DNA from: RGIG3701 sp031553595
GTDB taxonomy: Bacteria; Planctomycetota; Planctomycetia; Pirellulales; Thermoguttaceae
Direction: 5' to 3'
DNA length: 64,000 nucleotides
Assembly (NCBI GenBank): GCA_031553595.1
Contig: JAVBLI010000008.1
Span: forward strand, 62,001 to 126,000
The notes under the pieces were generated by a model that saw only the letters and a program-made list of their open reading frames with translations, did no database searches and was not told the DNA's origin. The position numbers were made by a program, and so were the translations under genes. This document shows positions 8,518 to 16,676 of the stretch, one piece after another. Within the stretch, counting starts at the first letter, position 1. Every line of letters begins with the position of its first letter.

Positions 8518-11500
8518 TTTGCATTTCGCCCCACATCCTTTCCAGCCTTTTGGCGGAGACGGGAACGGCGGTACCGAGTTTTTGCGCGAAAAGCGAGACA
8601 CGATATTCTTCCAGCAGCCAGCGGAATTCGTCGAGTTCGGGGCTGGCCAGGCCGCGGAGGTGGAAGTCGTTGCGGAGGGTCTCGTAGCGCTGCCAGAAGG
8701 ATTCCAGTTCGTCGATCCGCTGGGCTTCCAGGGCGAGATGCTGGCCGGAATTGGCGTTTTTGAGGGTTTCGATCCGCGAGGCGATTCCGTGCAGGTAGCG
8801 GGGATAGTGCCGCAGCCGCTGCCAAGAGGTGGTCAGCAGGAAGTCGGCGGGCATGAGCCGGGCGAGCTGGCGGGAGATGTCGTCGACGGTCGGCTGAAGC
8901 CGGAGGTTTGTGGATTGGGGTTTGGGGTTTGGGGGAGTGGTGGTGGGTGTGTTTTTGGGATTTTGGGGAAGTTGTGCGGTCGCGGAACCGAGTTTGAGGG
9001 TCTGGATGAGGGGGGAGACGCCGCCTTTTTTCTGGCAGAGAGAGTCGAAGGCCGAGACGGCCGTCTGGTATGCTTTCCACAGCGCGGCCAGGGGCGTGCC
9101 GATATCCTGCACCACCAGCGGAACGCGGCTGCGGGCGTCGCGGCAGAGTTTGTCGAACTGCGCTTTGTCGCGCGGCACGTTGCGCAGCAGGGACGGCAGG
9201 TCGGCGAGGGAGGAAATGCCCTCCGGCGTGCAGGCGGCACTGGCCAGCGCGTCGGCCAGTGTGCTTTCCAGCGGCAGCCCGGTGGCGGAAATGAAAGAAA
9301 ACGCCTGGCTTTTCATCGGCCCCACACCCGGCAGCCACGCGGCCTGCTGGAGCAGCTCTTTGTTCGCCGCGAGACGAAAAAGCCGGATGGCGGCGCGGCG
9401 GGTCGCGCTCTCGGCATGGAAAAGCGTATTCGCCAGCCGCAAATTCACGGACTTCCCGGCGTCCACGAGCATGGGGTACGCGGTGATCTGGCCTTTTCCC
9501 TGAGAAGCTCCGGCATTTTCAGCACGCACCGTTACCTGCACGGGCAGTTCGCCGAAATCCCAGGCAGTGATGCCGTCGCGCCGCCAGCGGGAGTCGTGAA
9601 TCGCCTCGAAACGCTCCGCCGTCCGCTGCCCCACGGCCCGGAGAATCTCGTCGTAACTGCGGTTCTCGGCCAGCGTTTTCCCCTCCCGGTCCACCACGCG
9701 GATATTCATCTGGAGCTCGGCGGGGATTTCGTCCAGCTTTAAATCGTCCGGGTGAATCGGCTCGCCGGCCAGCCTGGTTAACTCCGCCGCCAGCACGCGC
9801 AGAAAGTCGCCGCGGCCGAAGGGGATTTTTTCACGCAGAAGCCGGGCGGTGTCGGGTGCCGGAACGAGTTTTCGCCGCTGGTCTTTTGGCAGCGACTTGA
9901 TCAGTGCCGCGATTCGCTCCTCGAAAAGGCCGGGAATGCCCCACGCCAGCCGCCGCGGATCTACCTGATTGACGGTCTCCAGCGTCACCTGCACGGTCAC
10001 GCCGTCCTCAGCCGTCCCGGGTTCGAAACGGTATTCCAGCGGGAAAGCGGCGGATGCGGCTGAAGCCGCGGGGATGGGATGTGGGGGATGGGGTGTGGGG
10101 GATTTTTGTGAGGAGGTTTTCGGCGGTGGCGGCAGGGATTTTGGGGCCGGTGTGGGGGGAGTTTTGGAGGGAGACGGAGTGGGTTTGCGCTGGAGTTCGG
10201 CTTTTTTGCCGAAAAGGGTGAAGACGCCGAGGATGGTGTCGGTGGGAGCGGCGTCTTTCGGTTCCGCTGTTTTCGCGACCGGCGCAGGCAGGTGGGTGAC
10301 CGCTGGCGTTTCGGGCGTTTCCTGTAAAGAATAAAATGAAGCGTCCGCCGAAATGCCCGGCAGGGTGTCCGGGAAAAGCTGGAGCACGCCGCGGTCGAGG
10401 GTCTCGGCCAGCACGTCCGCCTCGGTCATGTTCAGGCCGGTAATCGTGGCGTCTCCGGAGCGTCCGTCCGGGCCCTGCGCTGTGCCGTCCTTCAGGTGCG
10501 CGAGCCATTTCTTGAGCGTCGGCAGGTCGTAAACCTCCATCGGCAGACGGCTGTCGTAAAAGTCGTAAAGCTTCCAGTCGCCGGGGATGAAATCGTGCCG
10601 CCGGAGTTTCGCCTGGAGCTGTTCCAGCCGGGTCAGGAGCTCGCGATTCTGCGTGTAAAACGGCAGCTCGAGCGGCTTCACCGTCAGCAGCCCCTCCACC
10701 AGCCCATGCCGCAAAAAGAGCTCGCGGGCGTCCGTGGGGTTAATTTTCGCGTACGCCACCCGCCGCTTCGGGATGATCGGCAGCCCGAAAAGCGTCACCT
10801 TCTCATAAACCATCACCGCGTTATTCGATTTCGACCAGTGCGGCGAAGAATACGTCCGGGACACAAGATGCGGCGCGAGCGTCTCGGCCCATTCCGGGTC
10901 GATTTCCGCCACCGTCCGCAGATAACGCTTCGTGGTCTCCACCATCTCGGCAGCGACCAGCCACGCGGGAAGCGGGCGCCGCTGCGCGGCTGAAGCCGTG
11001 GGGTTTGTGGTTTGTGGTTTGTGATTTGGGAAGGATGGTGCAGAATCCATCGGCGTCCCGTCCGCGCCCAACTTCCGCCCAAAAAATCGCGTCCCGGCTT
11101 TCGGGCCACGTGGTGGCGGTACGGTTGTATCCGCAGCGTTTCCGGAAGAAACACTCGGTCCGCTGACACACTGTTTAACCACTCCGCTGCCCGGCCAAAG
11201 AAAGCACTTTCCCCCGCCGCCGACCGCGTATTCTTTCGAGGATTCCGCCTTACGCCCGATGTTCGCCAGCATGCCGGAAAGAATCGCGCGGTGAATGGCG
11301 TTATACTTTTCGGGCGCGACGTTCGTCGCCACACCGTCTCCCACGGCCAGGTGTGTGACGTCCCCGCGCAGGAGCTGAGCCGGGAATTTCGCGTCCCGCA
11401 TCATGTCCTGCACGAGTTCCGAAAACTGGTGGTACATGTCCGTCCATTCCCGCATGCGGTTCCACGAAAGAAAATTCTGCCGGCACGCTTTGAGGAGCTG

Positions 11501-13297
11501 ATTCCGCGAGAGCGTGGCTTTCAGATGGTGGTAAAAATTCCAGAGCCGCAGGAGTCCGACGAAATCGGAGCGGGCGTCCAGAAACGCGGTGTGCGCGGTA
11601 TCCGCTGCCGCCTGATGCTCCACGGGACGCTCGCGCGGGTCACGGATTTCGAGCGCCGCGGCGATTACCAGCACCTCCTGAATCGGATTCGCCGTGCCCC
11701 CGTTATTTTTCGCTTCCTCCACACTTTCCAGGATCATCCGCCCAATGCGCGGGTCCACCGGCAGTCGACTCAGCCGGCGTCCGAGTTCCGTCACCTCGCC
11801 GGCACCCGCCGCTTCCGTCAGCGCCCCGATTTCGAAAAGCGTTTTGTAGCCGTCTCGAATGGCATCTTTTCTCGGCGGGTCGATGAAGGGAAAGGTCTCG
11901 ATCTGGCCCAGCCGGAAGACTTTCGTCTGGAGAATGACGGAGGCGAGGTTCGTGCGCTGGATTTCAGGCTGCGTGTATTTCTCACGGCGGTTAAAGTCCG
12001 CTTCCGAGTACAGCCGGATGCAGACGCCGGGGCCGATTCGTCCGCAGCGGCCTTTCCGCTGGTCCGCCGACGCCTGCGAAATGGGCTCCACGGGCAGCCG
12101 CTGCATTTTCGTCCGCGCCGAGTACCGGCTGATGCGGGCCGTGCCGGTGTCGATCACGTACCGGATCCGCGGCACCGTGACCGAAGATTCCGCCACGTTC
12201 GTCGCGATGACGATTCGGCGTTTCGGCCCCGGGTCGAAAATCCGCTGCTGCTCGGAGGCCGGCAGTCGGGCGTAAAGCGGAAGCACCTCCACGTCTCCGC
12301 CCGTAAAAATGGCGCCCTGCCGCCGCTGCTTCTCGCCGTGGAGCATCTTCACCACTTCATGAATATCCCGCTCCGTGGGCATGAACACCAGCATGTCCCC
12401 CTGCCCCATCCCGGCCGCCCGGGAAATCGCCCGCACCACGCCCTGATGGATGTCCGCATCCCGCAAATCCCGGTACTTCACCGCATCCGCATCATGACCG
12501 CCGCCGTCATCTTCATCCTCATCCACCAGCGGCTCATAAAGCACTTCCACCGGATACGTCCGCCCCGAAACCTCGATCACCGGCACCTCGCGCGCCGGCG
12601 TGCGAAAATGCTCCGCGAAACGCTGGGCGTCAATCGTCGCGGACGTAATAATCACCTTCAGATCATTCCGCCGATCCACCACCCGGCGAAGAATCCCGAT
12701 CAGAAAATCAATATTCAGCGACCGCTCATGCGCTTCGTCAATAATAATAACGTCATACTGATCCAGATTCCGGTCGCCCTGCGATTCCGCCAGCAGAATG
12801 CCGTCCGTCATCAGTTTCACACACGTTTCCGGCGAAGTGTGATCCGTGAAGCGGATTTTGTACCCCACGAGGCCCTTTCCGCCGGGGATTTCCTGCTGCA
12901 GGCGGTGGGTGATGGAACTGGCCGCGATCCGCCGGGGCTGGGTGTGCCCGATCATGCCCGAGACGCCAAAACCCATTTCGAGGCAGATTTTCGGCAGCTG
13001 CGTGGACTTTCCGGAGCCGGTCTCGCCGCAAACCACCACGACCTGATGCCGCCGAATGGCCTCCGCGATCCGCTCACGTTCCTGGCACACCGGCAAATCC
13101 TGGTCATACTGCATCCGCGGAACGCTCGCACGCCGTTTTTCCACCAGCTCCGCCGAGCGTGAAACCTCTTCCGACAGCTTCTGAACATCCACCACGTGCC
13201 CGTTTTGCTCTAGCGCGCGCAGCCGCGTCTGAAAACGGTAACGCTCTTTGCGCAAAGCTTCAGGAATTTTTCGGCGGATTTCGTCAAAAACGGACAC
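8513..13297 (-). CDS. hrpA: ATP-dependent RNA helicase HrpA (DEAH box)
   Basis: About 1594 residues. Contains Walker A GETGSGKST (91-99 from the GTG), DEAH in IIIDEAHERS, motif III TSATID, the RecA2 and helicase-associated domains, and the long C-terminal DUF3418 region, as in E. coli HrpA (about 1300 residues). The excess is largely due to three low-complexity, proline-rich inserts encoded at about 10988-11031, 10058-10105 and 8892-8952, which look like intergenic repeats that entered the gene. Start is uncertain: ATGs at 13372 and 13354 lie upstream of a heptamer repeat array and have no ribosome site. GTG 13297 gives an N-terminus the length of the E. coli protein, so it is preferred. Role: RNA remodelling in the cytoplasm. 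Confidence 0.85.
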   Translation of the reverse strand: MSVFDEIRRKIPEALRKERYRFQTRLRALEQNGHVVDVQKLSEEVSRSAELVEKRRASVPRMQYDQDLPVCQERERIAEAIRRHQVVVVCGETGSGKSTQLPKICLEMGFGVSGMIGHTQPRRIAASSITHRLQQEIPGGKGLVGYKIRFTDHTSPETCVKLMTDGILLAESQGDRNLDQYDVIIIDEAHERSLNIDFLIGILRRVVDRRNDLKVIITSATIDAQRFAEHFRTPAREVPVIEVSGRTYPVEVLYEPLVDEDEDDGGGHDADAVKYRDLRDADIHQGVVRAISRAAGMGQGDMLVFMPTERDIHEVVKMLHGEKQRRQGAIFTGGDVEVLPLYARLPASEQQRIFDPGPKRRIVIATNVAESSVTVPRIRYVIDTGTARISRYSARTKMQRLPVEPISQASADQRKGRCGRIGPGVCIRLYSEADFNRREKYTQPEIQRTNLASVILQTKVFRLGQIETFPFIDPPRKDAIRDGYKTLFEIGALTEAAGAGEVTELGRRLSRLPVDPRIGRMILESVEEAKNNGGTANPIQEVLVIAAALEIRDPRERPVEHQAAADTAHTAFLDARSDFVGLLRLWNFYHHLKATLSRNQLLKACRQNFLSWNRMREWTDMYHQFSELVQDMMRDAKFPAQLLRGDVTHLAVGDGVATNVAPEKYNAIHRAILSGMLANIGRKAESSKEYAVGGGGKCFLWPGSGVVKQCVSGPSVSSGNAADTTVPPPRGPKAGTRFFGRKLGADGTPMDSAPSFPNHKPQTTNPTASAAQRRPLPAWLVAAEMVETTKRYLRTVAEIDPEWAETLAPHLVSRTYSSPHWSKSNNAVMVYEKVTLFGLPIIPKRRVAYAKINPTDARELFLRHGLVEGLLTVKPLELPFYTQNRELLTRLEQLQAKLRRHDFIPGDWKLYDFYDSRLPMEVYDLPTLKKWLAHLKDGTAQGPDGRSGDATITGLNMTEADVLAETLDRGVLQLFPDTLPGISADASFYSLQETPETPAVTHLPAPVAKTAEPKDAAPTDTILGVFTLFGKKAELQRKPTPSPSKTPPTPAPKSLPPPPKTSSQKSPTPHPPHPIPAASAASAAFPLEYRFEPGTAEDGVTVQVTLETVNQVDPRRLAWGIPGLFEERIAALIKSLPKDQRRKLVPAPDTARLLREKIPFGRGDFLRVLAAELTRLAGEPIHPDDLKLDEIPAELQMNIRVVDREGKTLAENRSYDEILRAVGQRTAERFEAIHDSRWRRDGITAWDFGELPVQVTVRAENAGASQGKGQITAYPMLVDAGKSVNLRLANTLFHAESATRRAAIRLFRLAANKELLQQAAWLPGVGPMKSQAFSFISATGLPLESTLADALASAACTPEGISSLADLPSLLRNVPRDKAQFDKLCRDARSRVPLVVQDIGTPLAALWKAYQTAVSAFDSLCQKKGGVSPLIQTLKLGSATAQLPQNPKNTPTTTPPNPKPQSTNLRLQPTVDDISRQLARLMPADFLLTTSWQRLRHYPRYLHGIASRIETLKNANSGQHLALEAQRIDELESFWQRYETLRNDFHLRGLASPELDEFRWLLEEYRVSLFAQKLGTAVPVSAKRLERMWGEMQK
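8892..8952. repeat. Heptamer array inside hrpA, insert near the C-terminus
   Basis: The 11-mer GGCTGAAGCCG (8892-8902) is followed by 7-bp units TTTGTGG, ATTGGGG, TTTGGGG, TTTGGGG (8907-8934) and degenerate continuations. It encodes a proline/threonine/asparagine-rich stretch in the helicase. The 11-mer is read here as RLQP. Confidence 0.8.
10058..10105. repeat. Heptamer array inside hrpA, middle insert
   Basis: GGCTGAAGCCG (10058-10068), then GGGATGG, GATGTGG, GGGATGG, GGTGTGG, GGGATTT (10071-10105). Encodes a Pro/His-rich stretch. The 11-mer is read here in a different frame (ASA) from the copy at 8892. Confidence 0.8.
10988..11031. repeat. Heptamer array inside hrpA, third insert
   Basis: GGCTGAAGCCG (10988-10998), then TTTGTGG, TTTGTGG, TTTGTGA, TTTGGGA (11004-11031). 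Encodes the low-complexity NHKPQTTNPTASAA region of the helicase. Confidence 0.8.
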
Positions 13298-13305
13298 TTT
13301 TATAT

Positions 13306-13340
13306 AATGGTGGGCGGTGAATGATAAATGGTGAATGATG
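13306..13340. repeat. Heptamer array upstream of hrpA
   Basis: Five 7-bp units: AATGGTG, GGCGGTG, AATGATA, AATGGTG, AATGATG. Lies just upstream of the preferred GTG start of hrpA, and is the reason the more distant ATG starts are doubted. Confidence 0.6.
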
Positions 13341-13682
13341 AAAATTATATCCATGACGCGGGAAAAAGCCATCCGGGGCGGCTTTTAAATGATCGCCCTG
13401 GCATGGAAACGGCCGGATAAAATCAGCGAGAAAAAGAGAAAAGCCGCTTCTCAATCATGTTCAACTTTTGTGATTAAAACGATATTAATTTCCCCATTCC
13501 CCCCACCGTGTGAATTTAGGAAGAATTCACAATGATTTCAATTCCACAAAACAGAAAAATATTTAAGTCTTCGATTTTCATTAAACACCGTATTTCACAG
13601 CACCTCAAGAGCAATTTTAATAAATCCTCGAAAATTTCTGATATTTTTTAAGTTTTTCGCTCATGTTTCGCTAAAACGCTAT

Positions 13683-13711
13683 TTGTGCGGAACCCGCGGA
13701 AGTGGTATAAT
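13683..13711 (+). promoter_or_regulatory. Sigma70-like promoter with extended -10 for the first LEPR-XLL gene
   Basis: TTGTGC, 17 bases, TATAAT preceded by TGG. Predicted start of transcription near 13718 leaves a leader of about 95 bases. Confidence 0.5.
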
Positions 13712-13730
13712 GGAGCACATGGATGAATGA

Positions 13731-13769
13731 CGGTAACGCTTAAAAAACGCCCGAGGCGCCACGTTACCG
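13731..13769 (+). promoter_or_regulatory. Hairpin in the 5' leader of the first LEPR-XLL gene
   Basis: CGGTAACG (13731-13738) and CGTTACCG (13762-13769) are perfect inverted repeats, with a smaller inner pair CGCC/GGCG. It lies between the promoter and the ribosome site, so it could act in the RNA or bind a dimeric protein. No known riboswitch recognised. Confidence 0.4.
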
Positions 13770-13812
13770 GCCACGATTTAAGGAAGAATCAAACGAATCA
13801 GGAGGATGAAAG

Positions 13813-16230
13813 ATGGACAGGAAGTCTCGCTTCAGTCTGTGGTCTCTCTGGAACGCCAACTCGACAGAAACGCCCGCCCCGCGCAAACTTCAGGCGAAGT
13901 TCGAAGCGCTGGAAGGCCGGCATTTATTATCCGTCTCACCGTGGAGCGTCGCGCAAGACGACGCGCTCACCCCGGCCATGATCTCCGAAACGCTGGCGGA
14001 TTACGGCGTGGAAATTCCGGCGTCCGTTCTCGAATCTCACACGGCCGACACCGGCGAAAAATGGGAATCCCTGCACGTTACGTCGGCGCTGGACGGCATC
14101 AGCGAGGGCGAATACGTCATGACGCTGCGGGAAGCCATCCAGCATTCCCAGCGCATGGACGGCCCGAAAGCCATCATTTTCGACGCCTCCCTCTCTGGCA
14201 AAACAATCGTCCTCGAGGAAGACCTGCTCTTCACGGACGACATTACGATCGACGTTTCCGCCCTGCAAGACGGTATTACGCTGGACATGAACGGCCAGAA
14301 AATCACCATCGCCGCCGGTGCTCGCGTCAATTTCAACTGCGTGAATTTCGTCAGTTCCGAAGCGTACCTCGTCATGGAGGGCGACTCCTGGGCTCTGATC
14401 ACCAACCACGGCGATCTGGTTCTGACGAACTGCTCTTTCGAGGACATTCTCGTCCTGATGACCGAAGCCCAGAAAAATGGTCTCGTCAATCCCGGCCAGG
14501 ACGCCGCCCTGCTGAGCATCATCGCCAACGAGGGCACGCTGACCATGCAGAACGTGACCTTCGCCGGCAACTCGCCCGAGCTGGCGAACGTCCGCGGCAG
14601 TGGTACGGTTTATGAAATCGCCACGGCGAATGCCGAAAACGCGGCGGCCGGTGCTTCTAACGCTGCGGCGCAAGCGACGGCGGCCGGTGATTACGCTTCC
14701 AGCGGCGCTTGGGCCGATGAACCCGTTTTTTCGGCAGCCCCCGTCTCCGCCCCCGTTTCCGTGGACGCCGAGGAGGAAGAAACGCTGCCGTTTTCCAGCA
14801 CCACGCAAACCGGCGAAAGCGCGGCCATGGCGGAAATGTCGGCGGATAACGGCCTTTCGCAGACACGGGCCGCGGCGGTAAATGCTGTTATTGAGGGGAT
14901 TTTCCTCGCCGAAACCGCAGCCGAAGCCACACTGGCCGTCACCATCACCGGCGCCCCCGAGGACGGCGCCGCGGCCGTTTCCACTTCCCGAAAGTCCGGA
15001 TTCGACCGCTGCGCGTGGGTTTACGCCCCGGCCATTGATATTAATAGTCGAAAGCAAGAGAAAAACGAAGAAGATGCCCTCGCCGAAATAAAATCCCTGG
15101 CGCGGATGGTCGCCCAGTCCATTTCCGGCCATCACGCCGCGCAGGCCGAGCCGCCGAAAGATAAGCCCGCCGTGCCGGATTCCGCCTTCACTTCCTGGCA
15201 ACTCTGGGCCCACGGCGACCCCTTATGGCAGCACGCCCGCGATGAAAATACCCATGATGAGGCACTTTTCGCCGAAACGGGCAGGCTTTTAACACACGCG
15301 GAAGCGGAAGCCGAAACGGTAACCGCCGCGAATGCGCTTCCCGCTCCCACGGATGTCCAGGCCCTGCGAACTGACACCGGTGAAGTGGAAATCACATGGC
15401 AGTCTGTCCCCGGCGCTACGCATTACCTCGTGGAAACCTCCACCGATGGCGGCGCGTCCTGGTCCAGCGACGATGTGCTCTGCCACGATCAGGATCATTC
15501 CGCGATCCTCCGCCGACTGGCTTCCGAAACCGAGTATCTCGTGCGGGTGACCGCCGTGGGCGACGACGGCGCATCGGCCGACGAGCCTTCCGAAGCCGTG
15601 CAATTTGTCACCGGCCTGCAACTCGCCTCCCCCGCCCTGACGAACATCCACACCGCCGACGCCCAGACGGTGACCATGGAAATTTCGGACACCGAAAACC
15701 TGCCCATGAATGTCAACGGATATGCAGTCGAATACGCCACCGACCCGGGCGTGGGGGCCTGCTGGGCGCGTGAAAACATTACTCTCAACGCGCGAACCGT
15801 CACCATCACCGGCCTGGAAGAAGGCGTGGTCTACTTCGCGCGGCTCAAGGCCATAGGCATCCCCGGCGTCAGTGCCGACAGCGAATGGGAGCCCACAGAA
15901 GGCTTTTTTACCGTCACGCCGCTGGACGCCCCGATGAATGTGGACGCGTGCGTGCTGGACGCCGAAACGATCCGCATTTCCTGGGAGCCCGTGGCGAACA
16001 CGTCCGAATACCTGCTGGAATACGCGGAAAATGCGGGCCCGCAATGGACGTCCGTCCGCGTTTCGCATGATTCCGGTGCCACCGCCCAACACACCCTGAC
16101 CGCTTTGCGCGCCGAGGCCGATTACCACATCCGCATCACCGCCCTGGGCAGCGAATCTTACCTCAACTCCCAGCCGTCTTTCACGATTACCGCCTCCACG
16201 TGCGTGGAAGAAAATAATCACTCCGTCTAA
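13813..16230 (+). CDS. LEPR-XLL surface protein with three fibronectin type III domains
   Basis: 805 residues. The N-terminus has the planctomycete LEPR-XLL motif as FEALEGRHLLSV (30-41), found on very large exported planctomycete proteins. Residues about 90-260 resemble a right-handed beta-helix start (MTLREAIQHSQ, DITIDVSALQDGITLDMNG). An Ala/Glu/Thr-rich linker (about 270-500) follows, then three fibronectin type III domains at about 512-600, 605-700 and 703-795, each with the W and Y/L.EY pattern. Likely exported and structural or adhesive. AGGAGG 6 bases upstream fixes the ATG. The next gene is a far larger relative with the same plan but with dockerin-like ending, absent here. Confidence 0.8.
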   Translation: MDRKSRFSLWSLWNANSTETPAPRKLQAKFEALEGRHLLSVSPWSVAQDDALTPAMISETLADYGVEIPASVLESHTADTGEKWESLHVTSALDGISEGEYVMTLREAIQHSQRMDGPKAIIFDASLSGKTIVLEEDLLFTDDITIDVSALQDGITLDMNGQKITIAAGARVNFNCVNFVSSEAYLVMEGDSWALITNHGDLVLTNCSFEDILVLMTEAQKNGLVNPGQDAALLSIIANEGTLTMQNVTFAGNSPELANVRGSGTVYEIATANAENAAAGASNAAAQATAAGDYASSGAWADEPVFSAAPVSAPVSVDAEEEETLPFSSTTQTGESAAMAEMSADNGLSQTRAAAVNAVIEGIFLAETAAEATLAVTITGAPEDGAAAVSTSRKSGFDRCAWVYAPAIDINSRKQEKNEEDALAEIKSLARMVAQSISGHHAAQAEPPKDKPAVPDSAFTSWQLWAHGDPLWQHARDENTHDEALFAETGRLLTHAEAEAETVTAANALPAPTDVQALRTDTGEVEITWQSVPGATHYLVETSTDGGASWSSDDVLCHDQDHSAILRRLASETEYLVRVTAVGDDGASADEPSEAVQFVTGLQLASPALTNIHTADAQTVTMEISDTENLPMNVNGYAVEYATDPGVGACWARENITLNARTVTITGLEEGVVYFARLKAIGIPGVSADSEWEPTEGFFTVTPLDAPMNVDACVLDAETIRISWEPVANTSEYLLEYAENAGPQWTSVRVSHDSGATAQHTLTALRAEADYHIRITALGSESYLNSQPSFTITASTCVEENNHSV

Positions 16231-16262
16231 CGTTTCCGCTCTTCGGCACGAACCGCAGTGAC

Positions 16263-16287
16263 AGCCCGGGGTGGCAAACTCCGGGCT
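16263..16287 (+). terminator. Hairpin downstream of the first LEPR-XLL gene
   Basis: AGCCCGGGGT and ACTCCGGGCT form a 10-bp stem (one G-T pair) with loop GGCAA. No T-run follows, so termination is uncertain. Confidence 0.4.
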
Positions 16288-16476
16288 GCTTCCCCTGCCC
16301 CATATCCCCCATACTCCGCCAATCTGGAATATGCGTACATCTCAAATCTCGCCATTACACCCATGCCACCTATTTACTCTATATTAAACCGAAAGAAAAC
16401 TTTAATTATTCCGCAAAAATTTCCATAAATTCCTCAAAAAATGTCCGACTTTCGGTTTTTTCCGCGAAATCAGTAT

Positions 16477-16504
16477 TTGATACAACGGGAAATTAAGCTA
16501 TAAT
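16477..16504 (+). promoter_or_regulatory. Strong sigma70-like promoter for the giant LEPR-XLL gene
   Basis: TTGATA (16477-16482), 16 bases, TATAAT (16499-16504). Confidence 0.65.
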
Positions 16505-16676
16505 CGCCCCAGTTAATACAATCTGTCGCGATATTTGGGCAGCGCCTTTTCATTCAAATGAAATCAAAAAAGGCCCCGACTTCAGGTTGTTTGCCACGCA
16601 ACATAAATCGTACAATGGAAACTTGTTAACAGTTACATTTTTCATCCGTAATTCCATATTCAACTGGAGGCAAATC

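Larger units (their letters stand above)
13298..13812. other. Divergent intergenic region between hrpA and the first LEPR-XLL gene
   Basis: About 515 bases, AT-rich from 13420 to 13690. Holds the heptamer array at 13306-13340, a promoter at 13683-13711 and an inverted repeat at 13731-13769. I see no coding sequence in it. Confidence 0.6.
16231..16676 (+). other. Intergenic region and long 5' leader of the giant LEPR-XLL gene
   Basis: 446 bases. After the hairpin at 16263 comes AT-rich DNA, a strong promoter at 16477-16504 and a leader of about 165 bases. In the leader GCCTTTT (16544-16550) and AAAAGGC (16568-16574) enclose TTTCATT/AATGAAA, a possible RNA hairpin. No coding sequence seen. Confidence 0.5.

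Noticed and set aside
11012..13162. Plus-strand frame of 716 codons opposite hrpA
   Set aside because: Antisense to conserved helicase motifs; Arg/His-rich nonsense composition.
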